From positions 1 to 27,078 of IMG/VR virus record IMGVR_UViG_3300025120_000440: a stretch of DNA of 27,078 nucleotides; one strand, given 5' to 3'. The stretch's first letter is position 1, and the number at the start of each line of letters is the position of its first letter. Both the position numbers and the translations under genes were made by a program. The notes beneath the pieces are model-generated. The model had not been told where the DNA came from and searched no databases. It saw nothing but the letters and a program-made list of their open reading frames with translations. This stretch comes from a virus. Below, one piece after another: positions 8,033-16,642 of the stretch.

Positions 8033-9271
8033 ATGAGCTTAGTAACAGAAACAAATCAACAGTATTATCAAGGGGCTCAGATATTTATATCTGCTGCGAC
8101 TTTACCAAGTCCAAACACTCAGACTTTTACTACTACTTTCGACACAGATTTATTTTTAGGCTCTTATGATCCAGCTCAAAAAGATTATGCTTTAAATAAT
8201 TTTAAAATATATACTAGTTCTACTGGACTTCCTAATCCTTCTAGTTGGACTGAATATACTAATATTTATACTGTAAGCAATAATGCTATAACTTTTAGTA
8301 ATTTAGCAGCCAGCACTTATATAGCTGTTCAACTAAAATCTTTAACAGGTGGTAACTATGGTGAAACTGAACAGGAAAAAGCTTATGGTGATACAGTAGA
8401 AAATAACTATGGAGGATATGAGTATATAACGCTAAACGATGCTATAGACAATTTTATGGTTGGATATGTTGGTGATGGTAAAATACTTCAAAAAGCTAAA
8501 AAATCAGATGTTTTATTTTTTGCTAAAAGATCTCTTCAAGAATTTAGCTATGATACCTTAAAAAGTATACACTCACAAGAGTTAACAATACCTGCCAGCT
8601 TAAACATTGTTTTGCCCCAAGACTACGTTAATTATGTAAGCGTTTGCTATATTGATGAACTAGGAGTTAAAAGACCTATATATCCAGCAAATAATCTTAC
8701 AACTAGTCCATATGAAAATCCAATTCAAGACACAGCTGGTATTCCTATTCAAGATAATTTTGGCTCAAATATAGAAGGAACTTCTATAACTGAAGAAAGA
8801 TGGAAGCAAGGAAACACTAAGATGTTAAGTCAAGAGTTTTTTAATAATTTAGATGACTATGCTTTTTGGGCTAATTATTATGGCTTTGGTACCGACGTTT
8901 TTTATGGCCAACAGTATGGCATAGTACCTCAGTATGCTCAAAGAAACGGTTGGTTCAACCCTAATTATAGAGAAGGTAAAATGTCTTTTTCAAGTAATTT
9001 AGTAGATAAATTGATCGTGCTTGAGTATATATCAGATGGTTTAGCTTATGATGGCGATAGCAAAGTACCAAAGCTAGCTGAAGATGCTTTATACGCCTCT
9101 ATAATGTATAATATAATATCTACAAGAGCTAATCAACCAGAGTATGTAGTACAAAGATTTAAAAAAGACAGAAGTGCTAAGCTTAGGAATGCTAAAATAA
9201 GATTATCAAATATTAAACTTGACGAAATAGTGCAAGTTATGCGTGGTAAATCTAAATGGATAAAACACTAA
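8033..9271 (+). CDS. Tail adaptor-like protein with an N-terminal beta-sandwich domain (412 aa)
   Basis: This is a probable second neck/adaptor protein. Residues 1-105 form a Thr/Ser/Tyr-rich beta domain (TFTTTFDTDLFLGS, then DYALNNFKIYTSSTGLPN, then NAITFSNLAASTYIAVQLKS) that resembles the small immunoglobulin-like domains at the ends of phage tail and fibre proteins. A short charged linker (GETEQEKAYGD) follows. Residues about 125-412 look like a connector core: DAIDNFMVGYVGDGKILQKA, LFFAKRSLQEFSYDTL, then IPASLNIVLPQDYVNYV, recalling T7 gp11-type adaptors and neck proteins of marine phages. The combination suggests an adaptor that also carries an external beta domain, for example for fibre attachment. 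Assignment is by resemblance and position. Confidence 0.6.
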   Translation: MSLVTETNQQYYQGAQIFISAATLPSPNTQTFTTTFDTDLFLGSYDPAQKDYALNNFKIYTSSTGLPNPSSWTEYTNIYTVSNNAITFSNLAASTYIAVQLKSLTGGNYGETEQEKAYGDTVENNYGGYEYITLNDAIDNFMVGYVGDGKILQKAKKSDVLFFAKRSLQEFSYDTLKSIHSQELTIPASLNIVLPQDYVNYVSVCYIDELGVKRPIYPANNLTTSPYENPIQDTAGIPIQDNFGSNIEGTSITEERWKQGNTKMLSQEFFNNLDDYAFWANYYGFGTDVFYGQQYGIVPQYAQRNGWFNPNYREGKMSFSSNLVDKLIVLEYISDGLAYDGDSKVPKLAEDALYASIMYNIISTRANQPEYVVQRFKKDRSAKLRNAKIRLSNIKLDEIVQVMRGKSKWIKH

Positions 9272-9277
9272 AATTAA

Positions 9278-12200
9278 ATGGCTAAAGCTATAAATACGTT
9301 TTTAAGGTCTAAAATGAATAAAGACCTTGATGCCCGTTTGATACCAAATGGAGAATATAGAAATGCAGTAAACGTTCAAATAAGCAAATCAGAAGGAGAT
9401 GGTGTAGGTACAGTTGAAAATGTGTTAGGTAACACTCTTATTTTTGACTTTGAGTCTATAACAGGTGTTTCTAATTTGTACTGTATCGGATATCTATCTG
9501 ACGACGTTTCTAATACTGCTTTTGTATTTTTAACAGATAACACTACAAATGCTTATAAACCAACTGGTATTGGTTCAAATCATTTTATTTTTGCTTGTAA
9601 TCCAACTGCTAAAGACCCTGTTTTATTAGTTACTGGTCCTTTTTTAAATTTATCTCAATTAAATCCTATATATGGAATTAATTTACTAGAAGGTCTATTA
9701 TTTTGGACTGATAATAGAAATCAACCAAGAAAAATAAATATTAATTTAGCAAACCCTCAAGGAGAGATAAACACTGCCACTTATTATACAAGTGAAGATC
9801 AAATATCTATAGCTAAGTATAATCCATACAGCTGTATGCAGCTTTACAAAGAAAGCTATTTAGCCTCAGGTGATAAATATGAGTCAACAATGAAAGATGT
9901 TAGCTCTTTATTTTATCCTAATGGCGGAAAAGGAAGTGTTGCTACAAGTCAATTAACTGGACAAACTACAGTAGTTTTAAAAGCTTTTGTAGGTGACATA
10001 CAAACCTCTAATTCCTTATATGGTGGCGCCAAGGTTGGCGTAACAAACGGTTTTACAGGCGAGATAGAAACACCAGCTTCTCTAGTTGGAGCAACTGTAG
10101 ACAGTTTTAGTTTTGATCCTGCTTTAAACGAGTGGACAATAACCATAACAGGAGGAACTTTTCCAGCTTTGGAAACAAATCAAGACGTTGTTTTAAATCC
10201 AAACCCATACTATAACCCAGCTTTTCCAGGAGACGAGGATTTTTTAGAAGATAAATTTGTTAGATTTAGCTACAGATTTAAGTTTGAAGACAACGAATAT
10301 TCAGTGTTTGCACCATTTACTCAAATAGCTTTCATACCAAAGCAAGATGGCTATTTTATGTATGTAAAAGAAAATTCTTTAGGTTTAAAATCTTTTGATG
10401 ATCAAGCAGATGCTTATAGAAGTACAGTTGTTTACTTTGTTGAAAATAAAGTAGATAATATTATATTAAGAATACCACTTCCATTTGATAACTTCAACAT
10501 AAGTGATAGTCTAAAAATTAAAGAAGTAGACATACTTTATAAAGAAGCCCAGGGTTTAGCTGTAAAAGTTGTAGATACTATACCTGTTTCTGATATAGGA
10601 AACTCTGCGGGAAAATTTAAAGTAGTGAGCAACACGACAGTAGGAGGTGTTTCTCAGCTTGTAGTAAGTGATATACAAGGCGGAACGCCAGTAGGTGGTT
10701 TAGTCACTGGCTTTGGAATAAGTGGAAAACCTAAAATAGCACAATTTACACCAACAAACCCTAATAATCCTTCTAGTGGTGGAACAATAAAATTAGATTT
10801 AGAAGAAACAGGGATTATAGCCAATAGTGTTTTACAAGTAAATGAAGTAAATTATTATAATTATAACTACCAGTCAAAAAAACCATTTAAAACACTACCA
10901 GAAAATAATTTAACTAGGGTTTATGACAAAACTCCTGTAAGAGCTTTTGGTCAAGAAATATCAGGAAATAGAGTAATATATGCTAATTACCAAGATAAGC
11001 ATACTCCTCCTGAGTTTTTAAATTACAATGTTGCTGTTTCTGCTAAAAGTGATTTTGAGCTTAACAGAAAAGAAACTAGTACTACAGGTACTTTTACAGG
11101 AAAGACTATTAGTCTATCTACAGCTTCACCTGCTGTAGTGCCTGAAGTTGGTGATTTTGTTACAATTATATCTGGAACAGGGACTATACCCGCTGAAACT
11201 CAAGTAACAGAAGTAAGCGCTACGAATCCTTCAAGCTCTATATCAGTAACTCTTAATAAAGATGTTACAAACGTTACGGCGTCTGATTTACTTCTTTTTC
11301 AGCCAAGTGGAGACATACAAGACACGACGAGTATTGTAGAATATCCTAATAGTACTTTAAAACAAAATAGAAACTATCAAGTTGGTGTTGTATTATCTGA
11401 TAGATACAGTAGAACCTCGGGTGTTATACTATCTAGCAATAGATCTGTTATTAACGTAGGGTCGCAGGCTTTTTCAGGATCTACTATATACTCTGCTTAT
11501 TTAGATGAATCAGTTGTGATGCCAGGTTGGCCTGGTAATTCTTTGAAATTACTTTTCAATGAAACCATAAACTCTGTAAAAAACCCTTTAACTGGAACAC
11601 CAGGGCTTTACAATGGAGATCCTACTAGCGCGAATTATAATCCGCTAGGTTGGTATTCTTGGAAGATTGTAGTAAAACAAACAGAACAAGAGTATTATAA
11701 CGTTTACCTACCAGGAATAATGGCGGCTTATCCTGAAGATAATACTTTAGAATTAGGTAGTACATCTCACACTGTTTTAATTAATGATAACATAAATAAA
11801 GTTCCAAGAGATTTAAGCGAAGTCGGACCACAGCAAAGACAATTTAGAAGTTCTGTGCAGTTGTTTGGTAGAGTTGAAAACACTAATATCGCTATAACCT
11901 CAGCTAACACTAACATAGGAGCAGCTAATAAACCTTATTACACAGAAAATGAATCTGATACTGTTTCTATAATATCTACGCTTCAGGATTTATTTGATTA
12001 TGAACCTATTAACCCACCTAGACCTAATTATTTTCCTCAATTTTATTCTTTTGAATCAAATCCTCTTATAGCTAGAATAAGTACAGAATCTAAAATAGGT
12101 CAAGTATCAACAACTAATTACAATACAATTAGTTTTAAAATAGCATTGACTGCAACTACGGATTTAATAAGAATAAAAGATATTTCTGGAGGAGACGGCA

Positions 12201-14206
12201 CTGCGAGTCTTGGTATAATTCCAGGTGATCCAGTTATAGGAGATTTTTCAAATGAAGTAGTGGTTGGACCTAATGGTTATACACAAGGAGGATCAGTAGG
12301 TTCACCTACAACTATAACCTCAGCTTCTCAGACTAATGAAATAATAGTTGCTAGCACTTCAAATATAACCTCAGGAAGTATAGCTGTAGCGAATGGTATA
12401 CCTTCTGGTACCTCTGTAATAGGTATTAATTCACCTACAATAACTTTATCTAATACAGTAAATGTCGGAGCTGCTACTGATGTTGAGTTTTTTAACGCAG
12501 ACACATTAGATCTAAGCGAAGTAGTTTCTGTCCAAGTAGATGAAAACGCAACTGTTAGACCAGCTTCTAATCCTGGTCTTCAGTATTTAGCTGTTTATGA
12601 AACAGAACCAACAGAAAGCTTATTAGATATATTCTGGGAAACTTCTTCTTCAGGTCTTATATCAGACTTAAATAATGCTATATTAAATGATTCTAATGGT
12701 GGAGCTGGTCTTAGTGATATAAATACTAGCGTATTCAATGAAGGTATACAGGCTGGTGACAACATATCAACAACTCCTTTCTCTATATTAGATAATTTTG
12801 GATCTCAAGTTCCTTTTGCAGATATAACTAGTGAATTAAAGCTAGTAAGTGCTTTTAACGCTTTAGGTGAAGCTGTTAATAATGTAAGTCAGGGTCAAGC
12901 AACTACAAACTATTTTGAATTAGTTCCAGTAACTGCAGGTGTTAATTCTTATAATATAATAGTAACACAAACATACTTTAATAATATATACTTTGGAGAA
13001 AATGATACATCTAGCGGAGAATTAAGAAGAAATTTTACACTAAACTTAAGGGCTTCTGTAAATAATTTAGAGTCTAATTACTCTATAGAATTAAGTTTAG
13101 CTAATATTCCACCTAATATTACAAGCCCAAGTAATGGAGATCAATTATCAAAAAATACTACAGACGAAATAGTTGCTACTGTTGTAGCTGTTAATGGAGC
13201 AGCGGCAAACGTGCAGCCAAATGATTTTAATGTTGATTTTGCTCTTAATTCATGTGAAATTACTGCAGTAACTAACTCTGCTGGGCAAAACGTCTTACCC
13301 TTAAACTATTTTAGAATACCACAGCAAGGTTCAATTCTTAACAACACAAGAAGATGGAATGTATTTAATAATTTATTTGATCAAAACCCTCTTATTCCAA
13401 TCGACACTTATAACATAACAACTAGAGTTAAAGACGCGGGTGGCGTACAAGATTCTGTTTCTGTTAGTTTTAGTATTAATTATGGCGCTAAAGTTAGAGG
13501 TGTTAAACAATTTAGTTATAGATGGGCTGTTGGTCACACTGGAGAAGGCGGAGGTTTTAACAATGACTGGTGGTATCAAGATATAACTGTTTTTGAAGTT
13601 TTTGATGGAGCTGGATCGAATCAACAAGGTTTTTATTTATATAACGGCCCATGGAGCAGTGAAACAACGTTTCAAAATTACACTTACAATTACAACGGGC
13701 AGACTTATCAGCCTGTTACTGCTAATAAATCATGGCCAAATAATTTACCTGTTTTATCAGATAGACCTAGTTCTTGGCGTGTTTATGGGCCTCAACTAGA
13801 TCCATTGTTAGGTAATATTGGAAGCAACAATCAAATAACCGTAGATCACACTACGTCTAATACTCCTGTTACAGCGCAGAATTTAGGAACACCTGCAGCT
13901 GGAAATAATTTTTTATTGTTTTCTCAAGCAAGCACAGGAGGCTCGGAAGCAGCAGTTATTCAAGCTTGGAAAGATCAATTTAGCTCTTTCCCTATTTTAT
14001 CTATACAATTTCCAAACATCAATCCACCTCCGTTTGTACCTAGACCTGGTAATTACTACTCGCCTAGTGTTGCTGCCGGCCAAAATGGACACGTTCTTGT
14101 AGATTGGGACGCCCTTGATTTACTTCCAGCGCCAGGATTTCCAGGAATTATAATTGATGATGCTAATGGTTATAATATAAGTAACTTTTCTTGGACCGTA
14201 ATTTAA
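9278..14206 (+). CDS. Large tail nozzle/stabilisation protein (1642 aa)
   Basis: This is a main tail protein, probably the nozzle below the neck. The N-terminus (NTFLRSKMNKDLDARLIPNG, then EYRNAVNVQIS, then GTVENVLGN, residues 6-52) is a signature I recall from tail stabilisation proteins of Bacteroidota and marine short-tailed phages. The first ~450 residues look like beta-propeller blades similar in role to T7 gp12. The protein is far larger than T7 gp12 (about 800 aa) because of inserts: three copies of a short beta module (residues about 447-523, 602-675 and 1009-1073). A segment with PPNITSPSNGDQ (about residues 1280-1410) looks Ig/cadherin-like, and an aromatic-rich C-terminal part (WAVGHTGEGGGFNNDWWYQ) could be exposed at the tail tip. 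No membrane segments are seen. Role in receptor contact is an inference. Confidence 0.7.
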   Translation: MAKAINTFLRSKMNKDLDARLIPNGEYRNAVNVQISKSEGDGVGTVENVLGNTLIFDFESITGVSNLYCIGYLSDDVSNTAFVFLTDNTTNAYKPTGIGSNHFIFACNPTAKDPVLLVTGPFLNLSQLNPIYGINLLEGLLFWTDNRNQPRKININLANPQGEINTATYYTSEDQISIAKYNPYSCMQLYKESYLASGDKYESTMKDVSSLFYPNGGKGSVATSQLTGQTTVVLKAFVGDIQTSNSLYGGAKVGVTNGFTGEIETPASLVGATVDSFSFDPALNEWTITITGGTFPALETNQDVVLNPNPYYNPAFPGDEDFLEDKFVRFSYRFKFEDNEYSVFAPFTQIAFIPKQDGYFMYVKENSLGLKSFDDQADAYRSTVVYFVENKVDNIILRIPLPFDNFNISDSLKIKEVDILYKEAQGLAVKVVDTIPVSDIGNSAGKFKVVSNTTVGGVSQLVVSDIQGGTPVGGLVTGFGISGKPKIAQFTPTNPNNPSSGGTIKLDLEETGIIANSVLQVNEVNYYNYNYQSKKPFKTLPENNLTRVYDKTPVRAFGQEISGNRVIYANYQDKHTPPEFLNYNVAVSAKSDFELNRKETSTTGTFTGKTISLSTASPAVVPEVGDFVTIISGTGTIPAETQVTEVSATNPSSSISVTLNKDVTNVTASDLLLFQPSGDIQDTTSIVEYPNSTLKQNRNYQVGVVLSDRYSRTSGVILSSNRSVINVGSQAFSGSTIYSAYLDESVVMPGWPGNSLKLLFNETINSVKNPLTGTPGLYNGDPTSANYNPLGWYSWKIVVKQTEQEYYNVYLPGIMAAYPEDNTLELGSTSHTVLINDNINKVPRDLSEVGPQQRQFRSSVQLFGRVENTNIAITSANTNIGAANKPYYTENESDTVSIISTLQDLFDYEPINPPRPNYFPQFYSFESNPLIARISTESKIGQVSTTNYNTISFKIALTATTDLIRIKDISGGDGTASLGIIPGDPVIGDFSNEVVVGPNGYTQGGSVGSPTTITSASQTNEIIVASTSNITSGSIAVANGIPSGTSVIGINSPTITLSNTVNVGAATDVEFFNADTLDLSEVVSVQVDENATVRPASNPGLQYLAVYETEPTESLLDIFWETSSSGLISDLNNAILNDSNGGAGLSDINTSVFNEGIQAGDNISTTPFSILDNFGSQVPFADITSELKLVSAFNALGEAVNNVSQGQATTNYFELVPVTAGVNSYNIIVTQTYFNNIYFGENDTSSGELRRNFTLNLRASVNNLESNYSIELSLANIPPNITSPSNGDQLSKNTTDEIVATVVAVNGAAANVQPNDFNVDFALNSCEITAVTNSAGQNVLPLNYFRIPQQGSILNNTRRWNVFNNLFDQNPLIPIDTYNITTRVKDAGGVQDSVSVSFSINYGAKVRGVKQFSYRWAVGHTGEGGGFNNDWWYQDITVFEVFDGAGSNQQGFYLYNGPWSSETTFQNYTYNYNGQTYQPVTANKSWPNNLPVLSDRPSSWRVYGPQLDPLLGNIGSNNQITVDHTTSNTPVTAQNLGTPAAGNNFLLFSQASTGGSEAAVIQAWKDQFSSFPILSIQFPNINPPPFVPRPGNYYSPSVAAGQNGHVLVDWDALDLLPAPGFPGIIIDDANGYNISNFSWTVI
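10616..10846 (+). repeat. Beta-rich insert module, copy 1 (in the 1642-aa tail protein)
   Basis: Residues 447-523. The core VGGLVTGFGISGKPKIAQ is followed by GGTIKLDLEETG. It is the most divergent of four copies that share the pattern V-G-x-x-V-x-G-x-G-I, a short turn, then (T/I)-x-L-x with a terminal aromatic or hydrophobic strand. Confidence 0.4.
11081..11302 (+). repeat. Beta-rich insert module, copy 2 (in the 1642-aa tail protein)
   Basis: Residues 602-675. The module reads TFTGKTISLSTASP, then EVGDFVTIISGTGTIPAETQ, then SISVTLNKDVT and ends LLLFQ. The order V-G-x-x-V, G-T-I-P, T-x-V and a closing LN/LS strand matches copies 3 and 4. Confidence 0.5.
12302..12496 (+). repeat. Beta-rich insert module, copy 3 (in the 1642-aa tail protein)
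   Basis: Residues 1009-1073. The core GSIAVANGIPSGTSVIGINS is followed by PTITLSNTVNVG and ends DVEFFN. The G-I-P-x-G-T-x-V core is the clearest version of the shared pattern. Confidence 0.55.
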
Positions 14207-14230
14207 AAAAATAATAAGTAATAATCATAA

Positions 14231-15949
14231 ATGGGAGCAGTAATAGAAATTAAATACTTTAACTCGTTTGTTTTAAACAAAACAAATAGCTCTGACGAAC
14301 CAATATGGAACGGATCTAAAGGTATACCAGCTGATATAGGCGGGTATCCTGTAATCTCTAACGCTATTACTAGCCCTGATTCTGATAGTTGGATATTAGA
14401 AGAGTCTAGAATTAGAGGTGGATATAACAATACATCTACTGACTATGGCGCTAGAGCCTACTTAGTTGAAGAAAATTCAAGTGCTTCATTTAGAATTGCT
14501 TCTATGATATACTCTGGAATATTTAATTCTAGAACAGGTATAAATAACTCTAATGTTTTTTCAGTAGCAGAAGACATAACTAAAAGCGCTAATCCAATAA
14601 AAGGATCAATACAGAGACTTTATGCTGAAAATTCTAATTTAATTATTTTTCAAGAAGAAAAAGTATCTAGAGCGTTAATAGAAAAAGATGCTATATATAG
14701 CGCTGAAGGTGGCGGTAGTATTACTAATGCTAATTTAGTTATTGGGACCATACAGCCCTACTTAGGTGAATATGGTATAAGTAAAAATCCTGAAAGTTTT
14801 GCTGTTTATGGTTATGATAAGTATTTTTCAGACAAAAATAACAATGCAATACTAAGGCTTACTAATAGTGGCATCGTAGAAATATCTGCATATGGCATGA
14901 AAGATTTCTTTAGAGATCAATTAAACTCTATTGATACCGCTAGTTCTAGTGGAATAGTATTAGGTGGTTATAATGTTTATAGCTCAGAGTATACAGTTTC
15001 ATTGCAAAAAAACCCTGTAACTCAAGCAGATGAACCGTACAGTACCACTTCTTTCGACTCTAAAGTAAATGGTTGGCCAACATTTTTCACATACCAGCCA
15101 GAGCAAATGTTTAGTATACAGAATAAATTCTATACAGTTAAATCTGGAGGTTTGTATCAGCACTATGTAACCGAGACAGCTGTTGGGTCTATTGTTAATA
15201 GAAATACTTTCTATGGAATACAAGAACCAAGTTCTATAACATTTGTTGTTAATGATCGTCCTAGTTCTTCTAAAACTTTTCAAGCTATAGGATATGAAGG
15301 TAATAGCGGATGGCAAGTTAATAGTTTTACTTCTGATTTTACAGGAAAAATAATTGATCCTAATGGATCTAGTTGGGATAAAACGTTTGATGTAACTACA
15401 CCGCCTCCACCTTTAACTGGTCCAGCTGTTAAAAGTTATTATGAAGGTGAATATGTTATTGTAAATTCTACAGCCATAACAAGTGAAGCTTCAACGAATA
15501 CCACGGTTACACTTTCTAGTTTCACTGAAACACCAGCTGTAGGGGCATTAGTAAGCGGAGTAGGTGTAAGCGACGGAACTACAGTTGTTAGTTTTGTTTT
15601 AGGAACAGGAACGCTTACTGTTAGCCAAAACTTAAATGTAACTCAATTTGAAACTTTAAGTTTTAACTTAGTAGTTAATAGATCTGGTTATAATGCTGCA
15701 TTTGGAACTACAACTCCAGCTTACCCAAAATACTATTGTGGTTTTACTATAAAAGAAAATAAATATGTTGCGAATTTAATTAACACAAGTTCAGCTAATG
15801 AAAAAGAAGTTATATTTGGACAGAGTGTTAGTGGCATAAAAGGTTTTTACTCTGATGTTACAGTAGCTACAGATACAACAACAGACCCAGGTGGTGAAAA
15901 ACAATTATTTAACGTAACTACAACATATACTTCTAATAATGGATATTAA
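14231..15949 (+). CDS. Tail protein, beta-propeller type, second nozzle component (572 aa)
   Basis: This is a probable partner of the 1642-aa protein. Segments SDSWILEESRIRGGYNN, then IYSGIFNSRTGINNSNVFS, then GSIQRLYAENSNLIIFQEEK and GEYGISKNPESFAVYGYDKY form a series I recall as a conserved tail protein in marine and Bacteroidota phages. The repeated strand patterns suggest a propeller similar to the distal part of T7 gp12. Residues about 411-482 are a copy of the beta insert module found three times in the preceding gene. The C-terminal ~90 residues are again beta-rich and lack Cys apart from one YYCGF. The gene begins 25 bases after the 1642-aa gene with an A/T-only leader. Whether the two genes were once one is discussed as a finding. 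Confidence 0.65.
   Translation: MGAVIEIKYFNSFVLNKTNSSDEPIWNGSKGIPADIGGYPVISNAITSPDSDSWILEESRIRGGYNNTSTDYGARAYLVEENSSASFRIASMIYSGIFNSRTGINNSNVFSVAEDITKSANPIKGSIQRLYAENSNLIIFQEEKVSRALIEKDAIYSAEGGGSITNANLVIGTIQPYLGEYGISKNPESFAVYGYDKYFSDKNNNAILRLTNSGIVEISAYGMKDFFRDQLNSIDTASSSGIVLGGYNVYSSEYTVSLQKNPVTQADEPYSTTSFDSKVNGWPTFFTYQPEQMFSIQNKFYTVKSGGLYQHYVTETAVGSIVNRNTFYGIQEPSSITFVVNDRPSSSKTFQAIGYEGNSGWQVNSFTSDFTGKIIDPNGSSWDKTFDVTTPPPPLTGPAVKSYYEGEYVIVNSTAITSEASTNTTVTLSSFTETPAVGALVSGVGVSDGTTVVSFVLGTGTLTVSQNLNVTQFETLSFNLVVNRSGYNAAFGTTTPAYPKYYCGFTIKENKYVANLINTSSANEKEVIFGQSVSGIKGFYSDVTVATDTTTDPGGEKQLFNVTTTYTSNNGY
15461..15676 (+). repeat. Beta-rich insert module, copy 4 (in the 572-aa tail protein)
   Basis: Residues 411-482. 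The core VGALVSGVGVSDGTTVVSFV is followed by GTGTLTVSQNLNVT and ends LSFNL, paralleling copies 2 and 3 in the neighbouring gene. Confidence 0.5.
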
Positions 15950-15967
15950 TAATAAAAATATAAAAAA

Positions 15968-16633
15968 ATGGTAGGAGCTATAATAGGCGGCGTAGCTAGT
16001 TTAGCTGGTGGTATATTTGGGTCTAATAAGGCTAGAAGAGCAGCTAAAAGAGCTCGTAGAGAAGCTGCTAAGCTAGAAAAAAAATTAACTGAACTAGAAA
16101 AAAATCGTCAAGAAATAATTAATCCTTACGAAGGTGTTCAGGATTTAAGCTCAATGCTTAGTAATCCTTTTGCTAATTTAAGCGTAGCTACTCAAGCAGC
16201 TGAAATACAAATGGAACAAAGTGATATTGCTTTAGCTAATACTTTAGATACTATAAGAGCTACAGGCGCATCAGCAGGTGGAGCTACGGCTTTAGCTCAA
16301 GCTGCTTTACAAGCCAAAAAAGGTGTAGCAGCTAGTATTGAAGGTCAGGAAGTGGCTAATGAAAAACAAAGAGCAGCTGGTGAAGCTACATTGCAGCGTC
16401 AGCAAATGTCTGAACAACAAAGGCTACAACAAGCGGATGTTGCTGGTAGACAGTTTGTATTTGGAGCTACAGAGCAAAGAGAACAACAACAATTAGATAG
16501 AGTTTCTAATCAAATATCAGCATTAAGAGGTCAAGCTGCTTCTGCTAGTAGAGATAGCACGGCTGCTTTAACCGGCGGCATTGGAGCTGCGGCTAGTTTA
16601 CTAGGAGGAATTGGAGCAGGTTCGAATTCATAA
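15968..16633 (+). CDS. Internal virion (ejection) protein with glycine zippers, 221 aa
   Basis: This is a probable small internal head protein ejected with the DNA, analogous in position and character to T7 gp14 but not shown to be homologous. Residues 1-18 (VGAIIGGVASLAGGIFGSN) are a hydrophobic glycine-zipper segment. It is followed by a strongly basic stretch (KARRAAKRARREAAKLEKK) and a coiled coil rich in Ala/Glu/Gln up to about residue 190. The C-terminus (GGIGAAASLLGGIGAGSNS) is a second glycine-zipper segment. Such ends can insert in a membrane, and the Ala/Gln-rich middle is common in ejection proteins. The gene lies between the tail genes and two further putative internal proteins. 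No Shine-Dalgarno sequence is present; the start follows AAAAATATAAAAAA. Confidence 0.6.
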   Translation: MVGAIIGGVASLAGGIFGSNKARRAAKRARREAAKLEKKLTELEKNRQEIINPYEGVQDLSSMLSNPFANLSVATQAAEIQMEQSDIALANTLDTIRATGASAGGATALAQAALQAKKGVAASIEGQEVANEKQRAAGEATLQRQQMSEQQRLQQADVAGRQFVFGATEQREQQQLDRVSNQISALRGQAASASRDSTAALTGGIGAAASLLGGIGAGSNS

Positions 16634-16642
16634 AATATAAAA

